DNA of 9,172 bases. It comes from Candidatus Peregrinibacteria bacterium (GTDB lineage Bacteria; Patescibacteriota; Gracilibacteria; UM-FILTER-43-11). The stretch lies in NCBI GenBank assembly GCA_016927155.1, contig JAFGNE010000068.1, positions 1 through 9,172 on the forward strand, read 5' to 3'. This document shows, piece by piece, positions 1 to 5,892 of the stretch (positions are counted from its first letter, which is position 1; every line of letters begins with the position of its first letter). Made by a program: the position numbers and the translations under genes. A model generated the notes under the pieces. That model was not told the origin of the DNA, did no database searches, and worked only from the letters and a program-made list of their open reading frames with translations.

Positions 1-164
1 CAAAGGCGGTTATGCTGGAGTAGCCACCGCTCGCCGTTATCGCGCTCAATGATAAGGTCGTGGGTATTAAGGTTAAATTTGATCACGCGGACTTTCTCGG
101 TACTGTCCGCCAGAGCGGGCAGGGTGGAAAGTAAAAATAAGAGGGTAATAAGCCATTTTTTCAT
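1..164 (-). CDS. N-terminal part of an exported protein of unknown function (cut by window edge)
   Basis: The reading frame starts at an ATG on the minus strand (complement of 162-164) and stays open to the window edge, giving 54 residues. The first 19 residues form a classical signal peptide: MKKW, a hydrophobic core LITLLFLLSTLP, then ALA followed by DS, a good signal peptidase I site. No lipobox cysteine is present, so this looks secreted or periplasmic, not a lipoprotein. The mature start (STEKVRVIKFNLNTHDLIIE, then RDNGERWLLQ) looks like beta-strands, but I recognise no family. The gene is divergent from the ROK kinase at 223, with 58 bases between the starts. No Shine-Dalgarno sequence is visible in front of the ATG. 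A TAAAAT hexamer lies 27 bases upstream on this strand as a possible -10 box, without a convincing -35. The start codon overlaps the palindrome at 164-178. Confidence 0.7.
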   Translation of the reverse strand, partial: MKKWLITLLFLLSTLPALADSTEKVRVIKFNLNTHDLIIERDNGERWLLQHNRL

Positions 165-178
165 AATAAGTCTTATTA
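164..178. promoter_or_regulatory. Perfect 15-base palindrome in the divergent intergenic region, possible operator
   Basis: TAATAAG at 164-170 and CTTATTA at 172-178 are perfect reverse complements around a central T. The element touches the ATG of the minus-strand gene and lies about 45 bases before the ROK kinase start. Its position and symmetry suit a dimeric regulator binding site. It is AT-rich and only 7 bases per arm, so chance is a real alternative. Confidence 0.25.
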
Positions 179-222
179 GTTTGCCTTTTGCATTTTAACA
201 CAGTTGAGGTTAAGATGAAGCC

Positions 223-1098
223 GTGGGTAAAAAAGTGAAATTCATCGGCGTGGATGTGGGCGGAAATAAGATCCTGGCGCAGGCTTTTGATGAAAACCTG
301 AAAATGATAGGCGAAGAAAAACGCGCCACCAACGTGCGCCAGGGCAAAAAAGGATTTTTGGAAGAATTGTTCGCCGTCATTGACTTGTTTTTTCATAAGG
401 GCGTGAAAGGCATCGGCATCGGTATGCCGGGCATCGTGGATATCCGCAAAGGCGTTCTGGTAAAAGCGCCCCATTTGCCCGTCGGCCGGAATTTTCCTTT
501 GCGCGAGCTCCTTAAAAAACATTACAAAACCCCTATCCGCGTGGACAACGATGTAAACGCCTTCCTGTTAGCGGAAAAAGAACGTCCGGAACTCAAAAAA
601 TACAAAAACCTGGTTGCCGTCATGGTAGGCACGGGCGTGGGCGGCGCCATCACGATAAACGGCGAACTGGTTTATGGCAAAAACGGCTACGCGGGCGAAG
701 TGGGGCATATGGTCATCAACAAAGGCGCACGGCTTAAATCGTTCGAACAAAACACCAGCGGGCATTTCATACGTGAAGTGGCCAAAAGCCTGGGCTACCC
801 CAACGTGAACTCCGAAACGCTCGAAAAAATGAGGGATGAAGGCATGCCTGCGGCGCGGAACATCATCCGTTCCATGGCGGAATCGTTCGGCACCGGCCTT
901 TCCAACCTGAACCTCATCCTCAACCCTGACGCCTTCGTTTTGGGCGGTTCCGTTTATCATATTTTTTTCGCGCGCGAAAAGAAAAAAATCACGGAAATCA
1001 TCAAAAAACATTCACTTGACGGCACCTGCCCCCCGCTCATCCAAGCCGGCCCGGAACCCAGCGTGGCAAAGGGAGTGGTTATGGGCCTCCTTCCCTAA
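223..1098 (+). CDS. ROK-family sugar kinase (glucokinase-like), without the usual zinc-binding cysteines
   Basis: This is a cytosolic kinase of the ROK family, which phosphorylates glucose or related hexoses with ATP. At 291 residues it is near normal family length. Visible motifs are the N-terminal phosphate loop DVGGNK (11-16), the VDNDVNAF motif (107-114) with the likely catalytic base D110, the ATP-site loop GTGVGGAI (136-143), GEVGH (158-162), and LGGSVY near the C-terminal end (240-245). Most ROK kinases follow the GH with a CxCGxxGC zinc motif. Here that region (163-181) is shorter and has no cysteine; the only Cys in the protein is C269. H162 remains. Substrate cannot be assigned, but the following glucan genes make glucose a reasonable guess. 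The start is uncertain: GTG at 223 sits 13 bases from the only GAGG (206-209), while an out-of-frame ATG at 215 has ideal spacing. Other sugar or N-acetylhexosamine specificity, or a non-catalytic role, is possible. Confidence 0.88.
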   Translation: MGKKVKFIGVDVGGNKILAQAFDENLKMIGEEKRATNVRQGKKGFLEELFAVIDLFFHKGVKGIGIGMPGIVDIRKGVLVKAPHLPVGRNFPLRELLKKHYKTPIRVDNDVNAFLLAEKERPELKKYKNLVAVMVGTGVGGAITINGELVYGKNGYAGEVGHMVINKGARLKSFEQNTSGHFIREVAKSLGYPNVNSETLEKMRDEGMPAARNIIRSMAESFGTGLSNLNLILNPDAFVLGGSVYHIFFAREKKKITEIIKKHSLDGTCPPLIQAGPEPSVAKGVVMGLLP

Positions 1099-1124
1099 AA
1101 AAACAAAAAACTTAAAAAGTTATT

Positions 1125-1155
1125 AAATCAGTCGCTCTGTTAGCATTGATTTTTT
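1125..1155 (+). terminator. Weak Rho-independent-type terminator after the ROK kinase gene
   Basis: Bases 1125-1132 (AAATCAGT) pair with 1145-1152 (ATTGATTT), with one G-U pair. Inside, GCT (1134-1136) pairs with AGC (1142-1144) around a CTGTT loop with one bulged C. A run of six T (1150-1155) partly overlaps and follows the right arm. It begins 26 bases after the TAA of the kinase gene. The stem is AU-rich, so it may be leaky. The right arm also contains the proposed -35 box of the downstream promoter. Confidence 0.4.
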
Positions 1156-1174
1156 GGCTTATTTTTGCTATAAT
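1146..1174 (+). promoter_or_regulatory. Sigma70-like promoter for the alpha-glucan operon
   Basis: TTGATT (1146-1151) and a perfect TATAAT (1169-1174) are separated by exactly 17 bases, the optimal spacing for a housekeeping sigma factor. Initiation would be expected near 1181, leaving a leader of about 140 nt before the ATG at 1322. The placement directly before the three-gene operon and after a terminator-like hairpin supports the call. Confidence 0.6.
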
Positions 1175-1180
1175 AATTGG

Positions 1181-1321
1181 ATGCGAGAAATGCGATCCAA
1201 AGCGGTTCCGCCGAAGGCGGAAAAGCGAAGGGCTCTGAGATGAAAATTTGCAAAGAAAATTTTCAATCGAAGAGAGCATTTCCCTTCTGAAAAAAGATTT
1301 CATTAATGAAAAAGCCGCAGA
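1181..1321 (+). promoter_or_regulatory. Structured 5' leader RNA of the alpha-glucan operon
   Basis: The likely untranslated leader holds several strong inverted repeats. Hairpin 1 is TTCCGCC (1206-1212), loop GAA, GGCGGAA (1216-1222). Hairpin 2 spans 1227-1287: GAAGGG (1227-1232) with CCCTTC (1282-1287), then CTCT (1233-1236) with AGAG (1273-1276), then a perfect 9-bp stem of TGAAAATTT (1241-1249) with AAATTTTCA (1257-1265). An alternative long-range pairing, GAAATGC (1187-1193) with GCATTTC (1276-1282), would compete with the base of hairpin 2. I do not recognise a known riboswitch class. No T-run follows, so control of translation or RNA stability is more likely than attenuation, if it regulates at all. 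The same sequence could instead be an intergenic repeat element. Confidence 0.4.
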
Positions 1322-2548
1322 ATGAACATCCTGATGTTCGGGTGGGAATTCCCCCCGATCCAAAACGGAGGGCTGGGAGTCGCCTGCCACGGGATCGTGG
1401 AAGGGCTGATCGGCAATGGGCATGCCGTTTACCTGGTTTTGCCGAAGGTGGCGCCGGAAATGCAAATGTTCAGCCCCGAGGTTCTTAAGTTGCTCACCGC
1501 AAGCGAATCAGGCGGTTTTGTAAAGGTCGCGGGAGTGCCGGGAGGGCTTTATTCGCCTTACGCGACCGCACAAAATTATGAAAATTGGATCAAGGAAGTA
1601 AAGAAAAAAGAACCGGGAATGATTTACAGCGACAATCTTTTTGAGGAAGTGCACCGCTATGCCGCCCAAGCCTCCGTACACGCCAAACATGTGCCGCACG
1701 AAGTGATTCATACCCATGACTGGCTGACGGCGGAAGCGGGGATCCAGGCAAAAAAAATCTCCGACCAACCCCATGTGATGCACGTGCACGCCACAGAATT
1801 TGACAGGAGCGGCGATAACCCGAACCAGACGGTTTACGACATGGAACGCCGCGGCATGGAACACGCCGACCGCGTGATCGCGGTAAGCGAATACACCAAA
1901 AAAATAATCACAAAACATTACGGCGTGCCGGAATGGAAGATTGATGTGGTGCATAACGCCGTAAAACCGAATTTCAGCGCTTACCACAAAACACACCACC
2001 TGAACAAAACCGACAAGATCGTGCTTTTTCTCGGCCGCATGACCATGCAGAAAGGGCCCGATTATTTCCTGAAAATGGCCAAACGGATACTGGAAGTAAT
2101 CCAGCGCGTGAAATTCATCATGGCAGGTGACGGCGACATGATGCATCAGACGGTGCGCATGGCCGCGGAACTGGGAATTGAGCGGAACGTGCTTTTTGCC
2201 GGTTTCCTGAAAGGCGATGAGATCGCCCGCGCCTACGGTGCCGCCGACCTGTATGTGATGCCCTCGGTTTCGGAACCGTTCGGCATCACGCCGCTGGAAG
2301 CTATCCAGAACGGCGCCCCCGTCCTCATTTCCAAACAATCCGGCGTGAGCGAAGTCATCAAAAACGCCCTCAAAGTGGACTTTTGGGATATTGATGAGAT
2401 GGCCAATAAGGCCATTGCCGTTTTACAGCATCCCGCCCTTTCAAACACCCTGAAAACCCACGGCAAACACGAAGTGGAACGGATGACCTGGCATAAGCAG
2501 GCGAAAGAAATCGAAAAAACGTACCTCAAAACCCGCGGAAAAAAATAA
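1322..2548 (+). CDS. GT4/GT5-like alpha-glucan (glycogen/starch) synthase
   Basis: This is a GT-B fold retaining glycosyltransferase of 408 residues, most likely making an alpha-1,4-glucan from a nucleotide-glucose in the cytosol. The N-terminus reads FGWEFPP then GGLG (16-19), the nucleotide-sugar contact loop typical of glycogen/starch synthases and related GT4 enzymes. HTHDW (130-134) and HVHATEFDRSG (154-164) belong to the N-domain active-site side. The C-terminal domain has FLGRM (236-240) with K244, AGDGD (268-272), and SEPFGITPLEA (317-327), the E-x7-E motif with E318 and E326. No signal peptide or membrane segment is present. The length suits GT4-type synthases rather than the longer classical GlgA. 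No Shine-Dalgarno sequence precedes the ATG; the start was chosen because the MNILMFGWEFPP strand is the usual N-terminus. Its stop shares one base with the start of the GH57 gene. Another acceptor specificity cannot be excluded. Confidence 0.85.
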   Translation: MNILMFGWEFPPIQNGGLGVACHGIVEGLIGNGHAVYLVLPKVAPEMQMFSPEVLKLLTASESGGFVKVAGVPGGLYSPYATAQNYENWIKEVKKKEPGMIYSDNLFEEVHRYAAQASVHAKHVPHEVIHTHDWLTAEAGIQAKKISDQPHVMHVHATEFDRSGDNPNQTVYDMERRGMEHADRVIAVSEYTKKIITKHYGVPEWKIDVVHNAVKPNFSAYHKTHHLNKTDKIVLFLGRMTMQKGPDYFLKMAKRILEVIQRVKFIMAGDGDMMHQTVRMAAELGIERNVLFAGFLKGDEIARAYGAADLYVMPSVSEPFGITPLEAIQNGAPVLISKQSGVSEVIKNALKVDFWDIDEMANKAIAVLQHPALSNTLKTHGKHEVERMTWHKQAKEIEKTYLKTRGKK

Positions 2549-3849
2549 TGAAACCCAGGCAAAACAAAAAATCGGTATGTTTCTACTTCCAGGTGCACCA
2601 GCCCTACCGCCTGAGCAAATGCAATGTGTTCGAAATCGGCGCGAAAAGCGATTACTTCAAGGGGCCGTGGAACCATGAGAATCAAAAAGTTTTTGAAAAA
2701 GTGGCGCATAAATGCTACCTGCCCACGAACGCCCTCATCCTTGAACTGCTCAACCGGTACCCCGAATTCAAAGTGAGCTATTCGTTTTCGGGCGTGTTTT
2801 TGGAACAATGCGAAAAGTTCGGGGAAGTGGGAAAACAAGTGCTCGATTCCTTCAAAAAAATTGTGGCCACCGGCCGCGCCGAAGTGCTGTGCGAAACCTA
2901 TTACCACTCGCTGGCCTGGCTTTTTTCCAAAGAAGAATTCGCCCTCCAAATCAAGAAGCACTTAAAAATGGTTTATAGGCATTTTCGCAAAAAACCGTCC
3001 ATTTTCAGGAATACGGAACTGATATACAACAATGAAATCGCGGAATTTATCCGTGAAATGGGCTTTAAGGGGATTTTGGCCGAAGGCTGGGACCATTACC
3101 TCGACTGGAGGAGCCCGAATTACCTGTACACTCCGCAAAAAACAGACCTCCACCCGGAAGACCGGAGGATTGCCAAAACAAACGCCATCCGTAAAACCGT
3201 TTCTTCCGCTTTGCCGCTCCTGCTTAAAAACTACAAACTTTCCGACGACATCGCCTTCCGTTTCAGCAACCGCGGATGGAATCAATGGCCAATGACGGCG
3301 GACAAATTCGCCTCATGGACGGACGCGGCCGACGGGAACACGGTAAACCTGTTCATGGATTACGAGACCTTTGGCGAACACCAGTGGGAAGACACGGGTA
3401 TTTTTGAATTCATGCGCCATTTGCCCAATGAGTTGCTCAAACGGAATATTGTTTTCAGGACGCCCTCGGAAACGGTGAAGGCCCTCAAACCGGTGGGAGT
3501 GCTCGACGTGCCTTACCTGATGAGCTGGGCCGACATGGAACGCGACCTTTCCGCCTGGTGCAGCAACGAGATGCAGGAGGCGGCGCTCAAACGGATTTTT
3601 GACCTGGAGCGCCGCGTAAAGGATCTTCTTCCTTATTTGCCGAAAACAAAACAAGAGGAACTGCTTTCCGTGTGGCGCAAAATGCAGACTTCCGACCATT
3701 TCTACTACATGTGCACCAAGTACTGGAACGATGGCGACGTGCACGCCTATTTTTCACCTTACGAATCGCCATATGACGCGTTCATCACGTACATGAACAC
3801 GCTTTCCGATTTCGAACACAAGCTCTCTTTAACCCCCGTCCATGCCTAA
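2548..3849 (+). CDS. GH57 alpha-glucan hydrolase/transferase (alpha-amylase-like)
   Basis: This GH57 enzyme has 433 residues and acts on alpha-1,4- (or alpha-1,6-) glucan with retention. Conserved GH57 regions appear in order: VHQP (16-19), TGRAEVLCETYYHSL (108-122), FRNTEL (153-158) with the likely nucleophile E157, and FMDYETFGEHQW (269-280) with the likely acid/base D271. There is no signal peptide, so it acts inside the cell, probably trimming or remodelling the polymer made by the preceding synthase. The family covers alpha-amylases, 4-alpha-glucanotransferases, branching enzymes and amylopullulanases; sequence reading alone does not settle which. About 24 residues between LYTP (193-196) and LLLKNYKLSDDIAF look longer than I expect for this subgroup. 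The ATG overlaps the previous stop by one base (TAATG), suggesting translational coupling. The gene overlaps the next one by 8 bases. Confidence 0.87.
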   Translation: MKPRQNKKSVCFYFQVHQPYRLSKCNVFEIGAKSDYFKGPWNHENQKVFEKVAHKCYLPTNALILELLNRYPEFKVSYSFSGVFLEQCEKFGEVGKQVLDSFKKIVATGRAEVLCETYYHSLAWLFSKEEFALQIKKHLKMVYRHFRKKPSIFRNTELIYNNEIAEFIREMGFKGILAEGWDHYLDWRSPNYLYTPQKTDLHPEDRRIAKTNAIRKTVSSALPLLLKNYKLSDDIAFRFSNRGWNQWPMTADKFASWTDAADGNTVNLFMDYETFGEHQWEDTGIFEFMRHLPNELLKRNIVFRTPSETVKALKPVGVLDVPYLMSWADMERDLSAWCSNEMQEAALKRIFDLERRVKDLLPYLPKTKQEELLSVWRKMQTSDHFYYMCTKYWNDGDVHAYFSPYESPYDAFITYMNTLSDFEHKLSLTPVHA

Positions 3850-5815
3850 ATCAATCGTTTCCGGCAACGGCAACCTGCTTGTGGCGATGGACCGGCATAA
3901 CTTGCTGGCGGACCTTTATTACCCGTACGTGGGCATGGAAGCGCAAATCGCCTACCAGCATTTCCACCGCATTGGCGTGCGGACGGATGACAAATTTTCA
4001 TGGCTGTATGAACCCGCGTGGCAATTCGATATCAAATACATCCCTGAAACACTGGTGACGGATACCGAAGCCTATAACCCTAACCTGCAGCTTCGAATAC
4101 GCTTTAATGATTTTGTATACCCCTCGGAAGACGTGTTTGTGCGCAAAATCACCTTCATGAACGAGGCAAACCACGACAGGAACCTGCAAATGTTCTTTTC
4201 GCAGGATTTCCACCTGTACGGCGACAAGCAGCAGGACACGGCCTTTTACGAACCTGAGCATAAGGCCATGGTGCACTACCGAAAACGCCGGTACTTCTGG
4301 ATCAGCGGCGCGACCATGCAGGAAAAAGGTATCCATTCTTTCACCACGGGCAAAAGCGAATACCGCGGCATGGAAGGTACTTGGCGCGACGCGGAAGACG
4401 GCCACTTGCAGGAAAACCCCATTGAGCAAGGTTCCGTGGATTCCACAGTGGAATTTGACGTTAAACTCAAAAAAAACGCGGAAACGGTGATGTATTTCTG
4501 GATCTGTGCGGGCAGGAACATCCAGGACGTGACCGTGATGCACAAATTCATCCTGGACGAATCGCCGGAAAAACTGATGAAAAACACGGTGAATTACTGG
4601 CTCAGCTGGGTCAACAAAGAATTCGCGAAAACGCAGAGCATCGGCCCGGACATCCATAAGCAATACAAGCAGAGCCTGCTCATCATGCGCACACAAATCG
4701 ACAACCGCGGCGCGGTAATTGCGGCAAATGACAGCGACATCATGAAATTCAACAAGGACACTTACTGCTACATGTGGCCCAGGGACGGCGCGTGGGTTTC
4801 CATTGCCATGAATGAAGCGGGTTACGGCGAAATTACCGAACGGTTTTTCCGCTTCTGCGCGGACGCGATCATGAAAGAAGGGTACCTGCTTCACAAATAC
4901 AACCCCGATAAGTCAGTGGGATCCTCATGGCACCCGTGGTACAAGGACGGCGAAATCCAGATCCCCATCCAGGAGGACGAGACGGCCCTGGTGCTCCACG
5001 CGCTCTGGCGGCATTTCCAGCTATTCAGGGATATCGAATTCCTGCAGGAAATGTACAACCCGTTAATCAGGCGCGCCGGCAATTTCATGATGGGCTTCAT
5101 CAATCATAAGCTGGAATTGCCCCTGCCCACGTACGATTTGTGGGAACGCGAACGCGGTGTTTTTTCCTACACCTGTGCCTGTGTGTACGCGGGGCTGGTC
5201 GCCGCTTCAAATCTTTCGGGGGTGCTCGGCCATTTTAACCACCGCCGGCGATACCAAAAAGCCGCCGAACAGGTGAAGCGGGGTATTCTGAAGCACCTGT
5301 ATGATGAAGAAAAAGGCCGATTCTTAAAACGCGTTGAAGTGAACCTAAGAACCGGTGAAATCAAAAAAGACTATGGCCTCGACGCCAGCATGCACGGCCT
5401 ATGGATGATGGGCGTGCTCCCGCCGGACGATCCGATGATCGTAAAAACGAATGAAGCAATTTATAACACGCTGCTCGTGCGGACACCCGTTGGCGGGCTC
5501 GCCCGCTCGGAAAACGATGATTACATGCGCGTTCCCGGATTTTACGACGGCATCCCCGGCAACCCCTGGATCATCACCACCTTGTGGCATGCCCAGTGGA
5601 AACTGGCCCTGACCAAGACGAAAGACGACCTGAAAGAAGTGGAAGATTACCTGATGTGGGCCATCGGCCATATGAACAAGGCAGGGATATTACCTGAACA
5701 ACTGGACCCCTTTACCGGCGAACATTTAAGCGTCGCCCCTCTCACCTGGAGCCACGCGGTGTTTGTGGACACGGTACTGAAATATAACGACAAGCTGAAG
5801 GAATTCATTTCTTAA
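3842..5815 (+). CDS. GH15 glucoamylase-like glycoside hydrolase
   Basis: This is an inverting exo-acting GH15 enzyme of 657 residues that most likely releases glucose from the non-reducing ends of an alpha-glucan. An N-terminal beta-sandwich (about 1-265) precedes an (alpha/alpha)6 barrel (about 270-657), the usual layout of prokaryotic glucoamylases. Hallmarks are YMWPRDGAW (310-318), DLWERERG (432-439) with the likely general acid E435, and LPEQLDPFTGE (617-627) followed by PLTWSHA (633-639), with the likely general base E619. There is no signal peptide, unlike secreted glucoamylases, so it is probably cytosolic and works on stored glucan or on the oligosaccharides left by GH57. Glucose released would feed a kinase such as the ROK protein upstream. 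The ATG overlaps the last 8 bases of the GH57 gene and no Shine-Dalgarno sequence is seen. GH15 also contains trehalases and dextran-active enzymes, which are alternatives. Confidence 0.88.
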   Translation: MPKSIVSGNGNLLVAMDRHNLLADLYYPYVGMEAQIAYQHFHRIGVRTDDKFSWLYEPAWQFDIKYIPETLVTDTEAYNPNLQLRIRFNDFVYPSEDVFVRKITFMNEANHDRNLQMFFSQDFHLYGDKQQDTAFYEPEHKAMVHYRKRRYFWISGATMQEKGIHSFTTGKSEYRGMEGTWRDAEDGHLQENPIEQGSVDSTVEFDVKLKKNAETVMYFWICAGRNIQDVTVMHKFILDESPEKLMKNTVNYWLSWVNKEFAKTQSIGPDIHKQYKQSLLIMRTQIDNRGAVIAANDSDIMKFNKDTYCYMWPRDGAWVSIAMNEAGYGEITERFFRFCADAIMKEGYLLHKYNPDKSVGSSWHPWYKDGEIQIPIQEDETALVLHALWRHFQLFRDIEFLQEMYNPLIRRAGNFMMGFINHKLELPLPTYDLWERERGVFSYTCACVYAGLVAASNLSGVLGHFNHRRRYQKAAEQVKRGILKHLYDEEKGRFLKRVEVNLRTGEIKKDYGLDASMHGLWMMGVLPPDDPMIVKTNEAIYNTLLVRTPVGGLARSENDDYMRVPGFYDGIPGNPWIITTLWHAQWKLALTKTKDDLKEVEDYLMWAIGHMNKAGILPEQLDPFTGEHLSVAPLTWSHAVFVDTVLKYNDKLKEFIS

Positions 5816-5884
5816 GATTATTGCGATGATTGCGAACCCATTCCCCTCCCAATAATCCCAATCATCTCAATCATCCCAATAATC
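5816..5884. repeat. Inverted cluster of 9-base repeats between convergent genes
   Basis: The unit is GAT(T/G)ATTGN. Two copies run on the plus strand directly after the GH15 stop (GATTATTGC, GATGATTGC, 5816-5833). Four copies lie in the opposite orientation at 5848-5883, read on the plus strand as CCCAATAAT, CCCAATCAT, CTCAATCAT, CCCAATAAT. As a result 5816-5832 is complementary to 5868-5884 at 16 of 17 positions, with a 35-base loop. No T-run follows on either strand, so it is not a canonical terminator, though it could protect both converging 3' ends or act as a bidirectional barrier. Confidence 0.75.
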
Positions 5885-5892
5885 CTAAAAAA

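Noticed and set aside
1306..1488. 60-codon frame overlapping the start of the synthase gene
   Set aside because: Its Arg/Pro/Gly-rich translation looks like an out-of-frame reading, and there is no ribosome binding site before its ATG.
1508..2338. Open frame of 276 codons on the minus strand inside the synthase gene
   Set aside because: It is antisense to an intact glycosyltransferase; the His/Phe-rich product is a mirror of the real codon use.
3998..4894. Open frame of 298 codons on the minus strand inside the GH15 gene
   Set aside because: It is antisense to a complete GH15 protein with all catalytic motifs; the translation shows no family features.
5816..5884. CRISPR array
   Set aside because: The units are only 9 bases, without spacers, and occur in both orientations; no cas genes are present.
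5816..5892. Canonical bidirectional terminator
   Set aside because: The long loop and the absence of a T-run after the stem on either strand do not fit an intrinsic terminator.
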